A stretch of DNA of 64,000 nt from Halonatronomonas sp964558325 (GTDB taxonomy: Bacteria; Bacillota; Halanaerobiia; Halanaerobiales; Halarsenatibacteraceae). The notes below the pieces were generated by a model. That model saw only the letters and a list, made by a program, of their open reading frames with translations. It was not told where the DNA came from and made no database searches. A program made the position numbers and the translations under genes. Positions 26,396-34,922 of the stretch are shown here, in pieces; position 1 is the stretch's first letter; every line of letters starts with the position of its first letter. The stretch is from assembly GCA_964558325.1 (NCBI GenBank), contig CAZLCX010000010.1, positions 5,998 through 69,997 of the forward strand. The letters are read 5' to 3'.

Positions 26396-28028
26396 TAGTT
26401 AAGCCTCCTCTTGTTTGCTTTTCAGTTAGAGCAGCTTCAATAAAATCTACAAATAATGGCTGGGGCCGATTTGGCCTTGAAGTAAATTCAGGATGAAATT
26501 GAACACCTACAAACCAGGGATGATCTGGAATTTCAATTATTTCTACCAGTCTATCATCAGGTGATAGACCGGCAATCTTCAAACCATTATCCTGGAGAAT
26601 ATCTCTATAATGATTATTAAATTCATATCTATGGCGATGTCTTTCATAAATTACTTCTTCCTGATAGGCTTTAAAACTTTTACTATCTTTATTTAGTTTG
26701 CAGGGGTATAGACCAAGTCGCATTGTACCCCCCATATCTTCAATGTCCTGCTGGTCCAGCATTAAATCTATTACAGGATTATCTGTTTTTTCATCAAATT
26801 CACTGCTATTGGCATCTGTTAAGCCGGCTACATTCCTGGAAAATTCAATCACAGCACATTGCATGCCCAGACAGATACCAAAGAAAGGAATTTTGTTTTT
26901 TCTGGCAAATTCTACAGCATCCAATTTGCCCTCAATCCCTCTCTCTCCAAAACCACCTGGAACAATTACACCATCTAAATCTTTAAGCCTTTCTTTTTGA
27001 CTATCCTTTGATAGATCTTCAAACTCCTCAGAGCAAATCCAATCAATATTTATCCCTGAATTATTTTTAATTCCGGCATGGATTAAAGCCTCACTTATAC
27101 TCAAATAGGCATCTGGAAGTTCTACATATTTACCCACTATGCCAATATCTAGAGTATTATCTAAATGTTTAAGTTTATAAACTAACTCCTCCCAATCTTC
27201 AAGTTCTGGAGGCTTAACTTTATCAGCTATTTGCAGATGATCAATAACTAATTCAGGTAATCTTTCTTCTTCAAGGTCCAGGGGAACTTCATAAATATGA
27301 TCAACATCTACCATCTGAATAACTGCTGCTTTATCAATATCACAAAATAAAGCTATTTTATCTTTAACTTCCTGAGTTAACTCTCTATCAGATCTACAGA
27401 TTATTGCATCTGGTTGGATACCGATACCTCTAAGTTCTTTGACACTGTGCTGGGTGGGCTTAGTTTTTAATTCGGCAGCAGTCTTTAAGTAAGGTATTAA
27501 TGTACAGTGGAGATAAAAAACATTTTCCCGGCCAAGATCACCCTTTAATTGGCGAATAGCTTCCATAAAGGGCAGGCTTTCAATATCCCCTACTGTTCCA
27601 CCTATTTCAGTTATAACAACATCAAAATTGCCCTCTTCACCGACTCTTTTAATGCTATTTTTTATCTCATCTGTAATATGAGGTATTACCTGAACAGTTG
27701 CACCTAAATAATCTCCTTTACGTTCTTTTCGAATAACCCGGCCATAAATCATACCAGTAGTAACATTATTATTCTGACTTAAATTTACATCAATAAACCT
27801 TTCATAATGGCCTAAATCTAGGTCAGTTTCTGCTCCATCTCCTGTGACAAAGACCTCTCCATGCTGATAAGGGCTCATGGTCCCTGGGTCAACATTTAAA
27901 TAGGGATCAAATTTCTGAATCGAAACCTTTAAACCCCGGCTTTTTAAAAGCCGGCCCAATGAGGCTGCAGAAATTCCCTTTCCCAGAGCTGAAACCACAC
28001 CGCCTGTTACAAAAATATACTTGGTCAT
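26385..28028 (-). CDS. pyrG: CTP synthase
   Basis: This makes CTP from UTP, ATP and glutamine. The N-terminal synthase domain (about 1-267) has FVTGGVVSALGKGI, and the C-terminal glutamine amidotransferase domain has GGFGERG, the nucleophile cysteine in FFGICLGMQ and the His/Glu pair in VQFHPEF. The 547-residue length is normal. It lies 22 bp after argS; the argS ... pyrG order also occurs in Bacillus. Confidence 0.97.
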   Translation of the reverse strand: MTKYIFVTGGVVSALGKGISAASLGRLLKSRGLKVSIQKFDPYLNVDPGTMSPYQHGEVFVTGDGAETDLDLGHYERFIDVNLSQNNNVTTGMIYGRVIRKERKGDYLGATVQVIPHITDEIKNSIKRVGEEGNFDVVITEIGGTVGDIESLPFMEAIRQLKGDLGRENVFYLHCTLIPYLKTAAELKTKPTQHSVKELRGIGIQPDAIICRSDRELTQEVKDKIALFCDIDKAAVIQMVDVDHIYEVPLDLEEERLPELVIDHLQIADKVKPPELEDWEELVYKLKHLDNTLDIGIVGKYVELPDAYLSISEALIHAGIKNNSGINIDWICSEEFEDLSKDSQKERLKDLDGVIVPGGFGERGIEGKLDAVEFARKNKIPFFGICLGMQCAVIEFSRNVAGLTDANSSEFDEKTDNPVIDLMLDQQDIEDMGGTMRLGLYPCKLNKDSKSFKAYQEEVIYERHRHRYEFNNHYRDILQDNGLKIAGLSPDDRLVEIIEIPDHPWFVGVQFHPEFTSRPNRPQPLFVDFIEAALTEKQTRGGLTNEL

Positions 28029-28050
28029 GCCTATTTTATCCTCCTTAAAC

Positions 28051-29721
28051 TTACATTTCTTCTGGTGCTGAAACTCCTAAAACCTTTAAAACATTTTCCA
28101 GGACAATTTTAGCTGCCCTGACCAGCTGCAGCCTTGCCAGACTTAATTCTTTGTCATCAATAATAACCCGGCAGGAATTATAAAATCCATGAAAAGCTCC
28201 GGCCAGCTCATGGGCATAATTTGCAATCATATGGGGTGCCCTTCTATCAGCAGCCATTTCTAACTGGTCTGGATAGCGGGCAATCATTTTCATTAAATCA
28301 ACTTCTGATTCATCCTGAAGTAGATTTAAATCCGCTTGTTCAACTTCAGTGATCAAATCACCGGCATTATCAAGAATTGAATGAATCCTGGCATTGGCGT
28401 ACTGAATATAATAGACAGGATTATCAGTTGATTCTTTTTTGGCCAGATCAAGATCAAAATCAAAATGGCTATCTGTGCTTCTCATTGTGTAAAAATAACG
28501 GGCTGCATCCCTGCCAACTTCTTCCATAACCTCTCTCATAGTTACAAAATCTCCGGCCCTTTTTGACATTGGTACTTTCTTCCCATCTCTTAATAATGTA
28601 ACTATCTGGACAATAATTATCTCAAGAGTATCTCTGTCATAACCAAAGGCCTCAATAACCGCTTTCATTCTATCTATATAGCCGTGGTGGTCTGCACCCC
28701 AGATATTGATCAGGTGATCAAAACCCCTGGCTAACTTATCATAATGATAGGCTATATCAGCTGCCATATAGGTAGGGCTGCCATCACTTTTAATAGCCAC
28801 CCGATCTTTATCATCACCAAACTCAGATGAGGCAAACCAGACTGCACCATCTTTGTCATATATATATCCTTTTTCTCTCAGCAAATCAATGGTCTCCTGA
28901 ATTTTATTTTCATCATGAAGAGTTCTTTCACTAAACCAGTTATCAAATTCTATTTTAAACTCGGCTAAATCTTCTTTAATATTAGATAATAATTGATCAT
29001 AGGCCTTCTCTCTGGAAATAATTAAAGCTCTTTCGTCATCCATTTCCAGAAGTTTATCTCCATATTCATCTTTTAAAACTTCTGCTATTTCTATTATGTA
29101 ATTGCCCTGATAGCTATTTTCTGGCATTTCAATATCTTTACCAAATAATTCCTGATAGCGAAGATAAGTTGATTCTCCCAAAAGGTCCATCTGATTGCCG
29201 GCATCATTGATTAAATATTCCCGATAAACTTCATAATTAACCTCTTCAAGAATATTGGCCAGGACATCCCCAACAACAGCACCTCTACTGTGACCAACAT
29301 GCAGGGGCCCGGTGGGGTTAGTACTAACAAATTCAATCTGAACCTTTTCTCCTTTTCCTTTATCAGTCTGGCCATAATCTTCTCTGGCAGCTATTACTTG
29401 CTCAATTGTCTGATATAACCAGTCGTTCCTTAAATGAAAATTAATAAATCCTGGACCGGCTATTTCCATCTTTGAAATCAGTTCAGAATCAGTTGCTTTC
29501 ACTAAATCTTCAGCCAGTTTCCGTGGATTTGTGTTTAAACGCCCTGCCAGAACCATTGCCAGATTAGTAGCATAGTCCCCATGTTCTTTTTCTCTGGGAA
29601 CTTCAACTTCAATCTCAGGTTTTTCAATATTCTCTCCCTGAGCTTGTAAAACCTGGTCCAGGGCAATTTCAAGAGCTGAAATAAGTTCTGATTCTAACTT
29701 TCCTACTGGATTAATTCCCAT
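28051..29721 (-). CDS. argS: Arginyl-tRNA synthetase
   Basis: This charges tRNA-Arg. It has the class I markers NPTGPLHVGHSRGA (HIGH motif) and VPMSKRAGDF (KMSKS-like), the N-terminal additional domain of ArgS and the C-terminal DALR anticodon-binding domain with SCRVI. The 556-residue length is standard. It lies 22 bp upstream of pyrG and follows the flavodoxin-like gene by 14 bp. Confidence 0.97.
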   Translation of the reverse strand: MGINPVGKLESELISALEIALDQVLQAQGENIEKPEIEVEVPREKEHGDYATNLAMVLAGRLNTNPRKLAEDLVKATDSELISKMEIAGPGFINFHLRNDWLYQTIEQVIAAREDYGQTDKGKGEKVQIEFVSTNPTGPLHVGHSRGAVVGDVLANILEEVNYEVYREYLINDAGNQMDLLGESTYLRYQELFGKDIEMPENSYQGNYIIEIAEVLKDEYGDKLLEMDDERALIISREKAYDQLLSNIKEDLAEFKIEFDNWFSERTLHDENKIQETIDLLREKGYIYDKDGAVWFASSEFGDDKDRVAIKSDGSPTYMAADIAYHYDKLARGFDHLINIWGADHHGYIDRMKAVIEAFGYDRDTLEIIIVQIVTLLRDGKKVPMSKRAGDFVTMREVMEEVGRDAARYFYTMRSTDSHFDFDLDLAKKESTDNPVYYIQYANARIHSILDNAGDLITEVEQADLNLLQDESEVDLMKMIARYPDQLEMAADRRAPHMIANYAHELAGAFHGFYNSCRVIIDDKELSLARLQLVRAAKIVLENVLKVLGVSAPEEM

Positions 29722-29735
29722 AATATTTCTCCTTT

Positions 29736-30137
29736 CTATAATTTATTTGCAAATTGATCTGCAGATTCTTTATTTTTAAGTGTCGCAAAATCCTTAACGA
29801 CACATCCTAATTTTTCTAATTCAGCCATTAATAAACGTAAAGCTTTAGTATTACCAAAAAATGAAGGAACAATATATGCCATTGCTTCTTTACCGACAGT
29901 CTGCTTACTCCGGCTTAAAGTTTTCTTTATATCATCTGCTGGTCGACCTTTAAAAATCCCCTTACTGGGGCTCCCGGCAATTATCAGGTCATATTTATAA
30001 AAGCTTATTTCATCTCTACCCTGACCTGCTTCAATCATATCAACCTGATAACCCTTTTTCTCTGTAACATTTTTGATTGTTTTTCCAATCTCTTCAGTTT
30101 TTTTATCAGCAGAATGAATAATCAATAATCTGGCCAT
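29736..30137 (-). CDS. Flavodoxin-like domain protein
   Basis: This 133-residue protein has a flavodoxin fold pattern: an opening strand LLIIHSADKKTEEI, where flavodoxins have the FMN phosphate loop, DLIIAGSPSKGIFKGRP near 50-66, and YIVPSFFGNTKALRLL. The phosphate loop lacks the usual T-x-T-G-x-T form, so FMN binding is uncertain. It lies 14 bp upstream of argS and has its own promoter after the thioredoxin terminator. A redox role or a flavodoxin-fold regulator are both possible. Confidence 0.7.
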   Translation of the reverse strand: MARLLIIHSADKKTEEIGKTIKNVTEKKGYQVDMIEAGQGRDEISFYKYDLIIAGSPSKGIFKGRPADDIKKTLSRSKQTVGKEAMAYIVPSFFGNTKALRLLMAELEKLGCVVKDFATLKNKESADQFANKL

Positions 30138-30173
30138 AATTTTCCCCCTCCCAGACTTACTAAACCTGAAAAA

Positions 30174-30201
30174 ATTATACCATATTATAAGGTAAAAACA
30201 A
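30174..30201 (-). promoter_or_regulatory. Probable promoter for the flavodoxin-argS-pyrG group
   Basis: On the minus strand TTGTTT, 16 bases and a perfect TATAAT lie between the trxA terminator and the flavodoxin-like gene. The -35 is imperfect and a second TATAAT-like stretch sits just upstream, so the exact start is uncertain. Confidence 0.5.
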
Positions 30202-30204
30202 AAT

Positions 30205-30234
30205 AAAAAAAGGTAGAGGAATTACCTCTACCTT
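30205..30234 (-). terminator. Intrinsic terminator after trxA
   Basis: A perfect 10-bp stem (AAGGTAGAGG and its complement, 5-base loop) runs into TTTTT on the minus strand, 30 bp after the trxA stop. Confidence 0.93.
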
Positions 30235-30263
30235 AAATATTATAATTATTATATTTATTTTAG

Positions 30264-30584
30264 TTATTCAAGTCCTAATTTCTTAACTAAACGCCCTTTA
30301 GGCATATAACCTACTAATTTGTCTTTGATTTCGCCATCTTCAAATACAATCATTGTAGGAATACTCATAACTTCAAATTCTGCTGCTGTCTGTTGATTTT
30401 CATCTACATTTAATTTGCAGACTTTAATCTGATCATCGTAATTTGCAGCTATATCTTCAATAACCGGTGCAACCATCTTACAGGGACCACACCAGGAAGC
30501 CCAAAAATCAACAAGAACAGGTTTATCAGAATTTTTTACCTCTTCAGAAAAAGTATCATCAGTTACTTTGATTGGTTCAGCCAT
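30264..30584 (-). CDS. trxA: Thioredoxin
   Basis: This small disulfide reductase has the active site WCGPC (Cys32 and Cys35), the buried Asp in VLVDFWAS and the cis-proline in SIPTMIVF. The 106-residue length is classic. The start is the ATG at 30584, preceded by GGGGGA at seven bases; an upstream ATG would add seven residues not seen in the family. It has its own terminator and a -10 upstream, so it is probably a single-gene transcript. Confidence 0.96.
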   Translation of the reverse strand: MAEPIKVTDDTFSEEVKNSDKPVLVDFWASWCGPCKMVAPVIEDIAANYDDQIKVCKLNVDENQQTAAEFEVMSIPTMIVFEDGEIKDKLVGYMPKGRLVKKLGLE

Positions 30585-30617
30585 TAAAATTTCCCCCTTT
30601 TTCAAATTCTATTTATC

Positions 30618-30657
30618 ATTATACACTATTTAATTTTAAAAAAAGTTAAATAGTATA
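30618..30657 (-). promoter_or_regulatory. trxA upstream inverted repeat with -10 element
   Basis: A perfect TATAAT (30618-30623 on the minus strand) lies at one edge of a long imperfect inverted repeat: TATACTATTTAA faces TTAAATAGTGTATA across a T-rich spacer. No good -35 is present. The repeat could be an operator or a weak terminator for the upstream aminopeptidase message. The gap has room for little else. Confidence 0.45.
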
Positions 30658-30676
30658 CAAATAATCAAATTTCAAA

Positions 30677-32056
30677 TTATAGATAATAAGTTCTATATGC
30701 TTCTTTGGTCATATAAAGGTCGGCCTTACTTATAACCTCATAGGGTGCATGCATTGAAAGCACAGCCGGGCCACAGTCTAAAACATCAAGATTGAGATTG
30801 GCAAGGAACTGAGCTATTGTTCCGCCTCCACCTTTATCAACTGCTCCCATTTCTGCTGCCTGCCAGGTTATATTGGCTTTATTCCAGATACCTCGAATAT
30901 AGGCTTTAAATTCAGCTGATGCCTCGGAAGAACCGCCTTTACCCCTTGCTCCTGTATAGGGGGTCATTACTACTCCCTGGTTTAAATAAGGGGCATTATG
31001 CTTCGATGATGATTCTGGATAATCAGGATCAAAGGCCTGGGTAACATCACCGGATAAGGCAGTTGAATTTTCCAGGGTCTGACGGAGATCTAAATCTGAA
31101 TAACTACCCTCAGTCAGATTTAAAAATTTAGCTATGGTATTTTCAAAGAAAGACGACTGCATTCCAGTATTGCCCATACTGCCAACCTCTTCCCTATCAA
31201 CCAATAACATGACTGCTGTCTCTGCTGGAGTCTGTTCTAATTCCAGGAGGGCCTGAAGTGCTGTATATGAACAGGAACGGTCATCATGACCATAGGCAGC
31301 TAAAAGGGTCCGGTCCAGACCAACATCCCTTGCCGGAATAGCAGGGACTAATTGCAATTCTGCGCTAATTAAATCCTCTTCTTCGAGATCATGCTCATCT
31401 TTAATTAAATTAAGGAATGCTTTTTTTACCGGCTCTTTTTCATCTTCATCAGTTACTGGTTTTGTACCGACCAGACTGTTGAGTTGAGCAGCATCGATCG
31501 CCTCACTCAATTTCTTTTTATTTTGTTCTTTGGCAAAATGAGGAAGGAGATCGGTAATATAAAAGATAGGATCTTCAGGATCCATTCCTATTGAAATATC
31601 AAGTTTTGTCCCATCTTCTTTGACAGCAACTCCTCTCAGAGCCAGAGGAATAGTAACCCACTGATATTTTCTGACTCCACCATAATAATGGGTTGTAAAG
31701 AAAGCCATCTCTTTTTCTTCAAATAAAGGTTTTGGTTTAAGATCGATTCTTGGAGAATCAACATGGGCCCCGACTATCTTTAAACCGGTATTGAGCTTAT
31801 TTTTCCCAATGATTGCAGCTAAAATAGCCCCTTCCCGGTTCTGGGCATAGACTTTATCCCCTGTTTGAAGCTGCTCAAATTCAGCAAGTTCTTTAAAACC
31901 GGCAGCCTGTAATTCTGCAGCAGTTCCTCTGATAAATTCCCGCTCGGTTCTATTGTCATCCATAAAATTCTTATAACGCTTAGCAAATTCAAAGACTTCT
32001 TTTTCCTTTTCCTGGCCAAGTTTCAACCAGAGATTCTTTCTGTCAGTTTCAGCCAT
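30677..32056 (-). CDS. M18-family aspartyl aminopeptidase
   Basis: This zinc-dependent aminopeptidase removes N-terminal, mostly acidic, residues from peptides. The 459-residue protein shows the M18 metal and catalytic motifs: GAHVDSPRIDLKP (His), YGHDDRSCSYT (Asp), LLVDREEVGSMGNTG (Glu-Glu), and the final CGPAVLSMHAPYEVISK (His). The family forms dodecameric cytosolic enzymes. It is transcribed from its own promoter, back to back with ccdA. An acidic-residue peptidase suits an organism with an acidic proteome, though this is inference. Confidence 0.92.
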   Translation of the reverse strand: MAETDRKNLWLKLGQEKEKEVFEFAKRYKNFMDDNRTEREFIRGTAAELQAAGFKELAEFEQLQTGDKVYAQNREGAILAAIIGKNKLNTGLKIVGAHVDSPRIDLKPKPLFEEKEMAFFTTHYYGGVRKYQWVTIPLALRGVAVKEDGTKLDISIGMDPEDPIFYITDLLPHFAKEQNKKKLSEAIDAAQLNSLVGTKPVTDEDEKEPVKKAFLNLIKDEHDLEEEDLISAELQLVPAIPARDVGLDRTLLAAYGHDDRSCSYTALQALLELEQTPAETAVMLLVDREEVGSMGNTGMQSSFFENTIAKFLNLTEGSYSDLDLRQTLENSTALSGDVTQAFDPDYPESSSKHNAPYLNQGVVMTPYTGARGKGGSSEASAEFKAYIRGIWNKANITWQAAEMGAVDKGGGGTIAQFLANLNLDVLDCGPAVLSMHAPYEVISKADLYMTKEAYRTYYL

Positions 32057-32093
32057 TTAATTATCACCTCATAAATTATTTTCAATCAATCTA

Positions 32094-32122
32094 ATTATAA
32101 CCCTTTAGATATGTTTCTGCAA
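32094..32122 (-). promoter_or_regulatory. Promoter of the M18 aminopeptidase gene
   Basis: On the minus strand TTGCAG, a 17-base spacer and a perfect TATAAT lie about 40 bp before the start codon. Its -35 is five bases from the -35 of the divergent ccdA promoter. Confidence 0.8.
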
Positions 32123-32127
32123 TCCTA

Positions 32128-32156
32128 TTGTCATTATTAAACCTGAGTGTTATAAT
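32128..32156 (+). promoter_or_regulatory. Promoter of the ccdA-tlpA operon
   Basis: TTGTCA, a 17-base spacer and a perfect TATAAT lie 35 bp before the ccdA start. It is back to back with the aminopeptidase promoter. Confidence 0.85.
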
Positions 32157-32190
32157 GAGAATAGTTATTATAAAGAAAGGAATGAAATTT

Positions 32191-32877
32191 ATGCAGCAGG
32201 AATTAACTATCCCCCTGGCTTTTTCTGCCGGGCTATTATCAATATTGTCTCCCTGTATTTTACCTTTAATTCCTTCCTATCTTGGAATTTTAACTGGAAG
32301 TAATCCTAAAGAAATAAATTCAAAATGGTCTTTATTAAAACCGGCTTTAGCCTTTATAGCGGGCTTTTCTATAATCTTTATTTTACTTGGTCTTTCAGCC
32401 TCCTGGATTGGCCAGTTTTTACTGAGACAGCAGTTTGAGTTAGCCAGATTTGGTGGAATTATAATTATTTTATTTGGTCTTCATACTCTAGGGGCTTTTA
32501 ATCTCCCCTTTATTAATATTAATCTCCAGAGTAAAATACCTGCTAAAATAACTGGGAATCTGAAGGCTTTTATCTTTGGCCTGGTAATTGCCCTGGCCTG
32601 GACTCCCTGTATCGGCCCGGTTTTAGGAACAATTTTAGTCTTTGCTGGCAGCAGCGGAAATCTAAGCTCTGGTTTTATGATGATGTCAGCCTATTCAATC
32701 GGGCTCAGCATACCATTTCTTCTGGCCGCCCTCTTTCTTGATTACTGGCTGAGCAAAATAAAGCAATTAAACCCCTATCTCCCCTGGATCAAAAAGATTA
32801 GCGGGATTACCCTAATTCTTGTTGGAATTTTAATCTCCACCGGTGCTTTTACAAGCTTAACCAATCTTTTAGTCTAA
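32191..32877 (+). CDS. ccdA: CcdA-family thiol:disulfide transport protein
   Basis: This is a six-helix membrane protein that carries reducing power across the cytoplasmic membrane to extracytoplasmic thioredoxin-like partners. The paired cysteines are in LSPCILPLIPSYLG and WTPCIGPVLGT. The 228-residue form starts at the ATG at 32191, nine bases after AAAGGA. A longer frame back to 32128 begins inside the -35 of the promoter and cannot be right. It is followed at 35 bp by a thioredoxin-like partner gene. These are the only two genes on the plus strand in the window. Confidence 0.93.
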   Translation: MQQELTIPLAFSAGLLSILSPCILPLIPSYLGILTGSNPKEINSKWSLLKPALAFIAGFSIIFILLGLSASWIGQFLLRQQFELARFGGIIIILFGLHTLGAFNLPFININLQSKIPAKITGNLKAFIFGLVIALAWTPCIGPVLGTILVFAGSSGNLSSGFMMMSAYSIGLSIPFLLAALFLDYWLSKIKQLNPYLPWIKKISGITLILVGILISTGAFTSLTNLLV

Positions 32878-32912
32878 ATTTATTAATTATACTATCAAAG
32901 GATGTGTAAAAT

Positions 32913-33449
32913 ATGGATTTATTAAAAAGCAATTACAGAAAAATTATTCCTGTCAGTCTCCTAGTAATAATTGTGGCCGCCGGTTTTCTAATCAATCAAA
33001 ATTTATTTGCTGAAGATAATCAGATTGAAGAAGGTCTTGAACCAGGCCAATTGGCCCCTGATTTTACCCTGACTAATTTAGAGGGAGAAGAAGTTAGTCT
33101 CTCAGATTATAGAGATAAATATGTTTTAATTAACTTCTGGACAACCTGGTGTCCTAACTGCCAGGCTGAGCTTCCCTATTTAGAAGACCTGCAGACCAAC
33201 TATCCTGAACAAGTTCAGGTGCTGGCTGTTAATTATGGTGAAGGCCAGTCGACTATTAAAGAATACCTGACTGATATGGAATTCAGTGACTTTATGGTCC
33301 TCCTTGATAATGACCAGACTGTTGGTAGAGAATACCTGGTCAGAGGAGTTCCTACCAATGTCTTTATTGACCAGGACGGTACTGTCATAGAACGGGTTGT
33401 CGGTTATATGGAATATGATAATATTAAAGCCAGATTTGACTTAAACTAA
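32913..33449 (+). CDS. Membrane-anchored TlpA/ResA-like thiol-disulfide protein
   Basis: This extracytoplasmic thioredoxin-like protein has an N-terminal anchor (about residues 11-29), an acidic linker, then an AhpC/TSA-Redoxin-type thioredoxin domain. Its active site is WCPNC (Cys80 and Cys83) and the cis-Pro loop is GVPTNVF. It is probably kept reduced by the CcdA protein encoded just upstream. ResA-like proteins serve cytochrome c maturation, but no such genes are here, so a general periplasmic repair role is equally likely. Confidence 0.88.
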   Translation: MDLLKSNYRKIIPVSLLVIIVAAGFLINQNLFAEDNQIEEGLEPGQLAPDFTLTNLEGEEVSLSDYRDKYVLINFWTTWCPNCQAELPYLEDLQTNYPEQVQVLAVNYGEGQSTIKEYLTDMEFSDFMVLLDNDQTVGREYLVRGVPTNVFIDQDGTVIERVVGYMEYDNIKARFDLN

Positions 33450-33479
33450 ATTTAGTTTCACAGGATAAAGGAATAGCTA

Positions 33480-33506
33480 ATAGCGGGCTATTAGCCCGCT
33501 ATTTTT
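33480..33506 (+). terminator. Intrinsic terminator after ccdA-tlpA
   Basis: A perfect 9-bp stem (ATAGCGGGC and complement, 5-base loop) runs into TTTTT on the plus strand. It lies between convergent genes, so the hairpin may also slow minus-strand messages ending at 33509, although the minus-strand U tract is weak. Confidence 0.9.
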
Positions 33507-33508
33507 AG

Positions 33509-34855
33509 TTATATTTTCTTTTGAGCCACCATTCCTAAAATTGCTACAGGATCTTTAGGAACTGAATAAGGTGGTGCATAACCGAGATCGATCTGGAAGA
33601 GATCGTCGGCTGTCTGTTCTGCATAGATTGCAGTTGAAAGCACATCCATTCTTTTATCTACCCCACTCCGGCCTACACCTTCTGCACCAAGGATTCTTCC
33701 AGATTTTTTATCAAAAATCCCCCGGAGACTGAAATATTCAAAGCCTGGATAATAGCCTGAATGGTTAGGGGCTTTAATTGTTACAGAAACTGGATCATAG
33801 CCAGCAGCCTCTGCTTCATCCTCCTTGATTCCTGTCGTTGCTACACAGTAATCAAAAACCTTGGTAATTCCAGTGCCTAAGATACCTCGATGGAAGTTAT
33901 TACCGCCAACGGCATTCTCACCGGCAACCCGGCCCTGTTTATTGGCAGTTGAGCCCAGGGGCACCCAGGCTGGATGGCCGCTAACTAAATTAACTGACTG
34001 AACACAATCACCACAGGCCCAGATATCTTCAAGATTGGTCTCCATTCGGCCATTGACTTTGATGGAATCTTTCACTCCCAGTTCAATCCCGGCTTCTGCA
34101 GCCAGGCCTGTAACCGGGCGAATACCAATCGCCATTAGAACCATATCAGTCTCAACCTCTTCACCGGAATCAAGGATTACCTTTTCTACTTTTTCCTTGC
34201 CTTTAAATTCAGTTACTCCCTGACCCAGAAAAAATTCTACACCCTTTTCTCTGCAGTGATTTTCAACCTTTTTAGAGAGCTCACTGTTAATCAAGGGCAG
34301 AATATACTCCTGTTTTTCAACCACTGTCACATCAAGTCCCAGTTCAATATAGGCCTCAGACATTTCCATGCCAATTAGTCCTGCCCCAACTATCGTCACT
34401 TTATTTATTCCTGAATTAGTTGCCAGTCGCCTATGGCGGTCAGCATGGTTAACTGTCCTCAGGGGTACTATATTTTCAAGTTCAATCCCTGGGATTGGCG
34501 GCATGATCGGCTCGGCTCCAGTGGCTATAATCAAGCTGTCATAACTGTCAGTTCCTGTTTCACCACTTACTAAATCTTTATAATGAACCTCTTTATTTTC
34601 TGGATCAATTTTAGTAACTTCATGGGAAGTCTTTAAATTAGTTCCGTATTTATCTGAGAACTTTTCAGGAGTATTTATAATAACGCTACTTCTTTCCTTA
34701 GTCACACCTGAAATATAATAGGGCAACCCACAGCCTGCATAGGAAATATCATCATCTTTTTCATATAAAGTTACCTCAACATCAGGATTAACCCTGGTCG
34801 CCCGGGCTGCTGCGCTGGTTCCTGAAGCGACTCCTCCGATTACTATTAATTTCAT
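33509..34855 (-). CDS. CoA-disulfide reductase / NADH oxidase-type FAD flavoprotein
   Basis: This is a pyridine-nucleotide-disulfide oxidoreductase of the single-cysteine group. FAD binds at IVIGGVASGTSAAARA (4-19). The redox-active cysteine is Cys42 in ISYAGCGLPYY. NAD(P)H binds at VTIVGAGLIGMEMSEAY, the second FAD segment is IWACGDC, and a dimerisation domain follows. The group includes CoA-disulfide reductase, H2O-forming NADH oxidase and polysulfide reductase, and sequence reading cannot choose. The start is the ATG at 34855 after GCAGGAGG; an upstream ATG contains that site. No rhodanese domain is fused. Confidence 0.87.
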   Translation of the reverse strand: MKLIVIGGVASGTSAAARATRVNPDVEVTLYEKDDDISYAGCGLPYYISGVTKERSSVIINTPEKFSDKYGTNLKTSHEVTKIDPENKEVHYKDLVSGETGTDSYDSLIIATGAEPIMPPIPGIELENIVPLRTVNHADRHRRLATNSGINKVTIVGAGLIGMEMSEAYIELGLDVTVVEKQEYILPLINSELSKKVENHCREKGVEFFLGQGVTEFKGKEKVEKVILDSGEEVETDMVLMAIGIRPVTGLAAEAGIELGVKDSIKVNGRMETNLEDIWACGDCVQSVNLVSGHPAWVPLGSTANKQGRVAGENAVGGNNFHRGILGTGITKVFDYCVATTGIKEDEAEAAGYDPVSVTIKAPNHSGYYPGFEYFSLRGIFDKKSGRILGAEGVGRSGVDKRMDVLSTAIYAEQTADDLFQIDLGYAPPYSVPKDPVAILGMVAQKKI

Positions 34856-34888
34856 AGAATATCTAACCTCCTGCATTTCTTTTTACTT

Positions 34889-34897
34889 ATTATACCA
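34889..34897 (-). promoter_or_regulatory. Extended -10 element upstream of the CoA-disulfide-reductase-type gene
   Basis: On the minus strand TGGTATAAT matches the TGnTATAAT extended -10 form. No clear -35 is visible in the short AT-rich gap after the permease gene. It may give this gene a start independent of the potassium operon. Confidence 0.5.
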
Positions 34898-34922
34898 TTA
34901 ATATATAATAATTAACAGACCT

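Noticed and set aside
32128..32190. N-terminal extension of ccdA from a TTG
   Set aside because: The extension starts in the -35 and includes the -10 of a clear promoter; the ATG at 32191 has a ribosome site and starts the first membrane helix properly.
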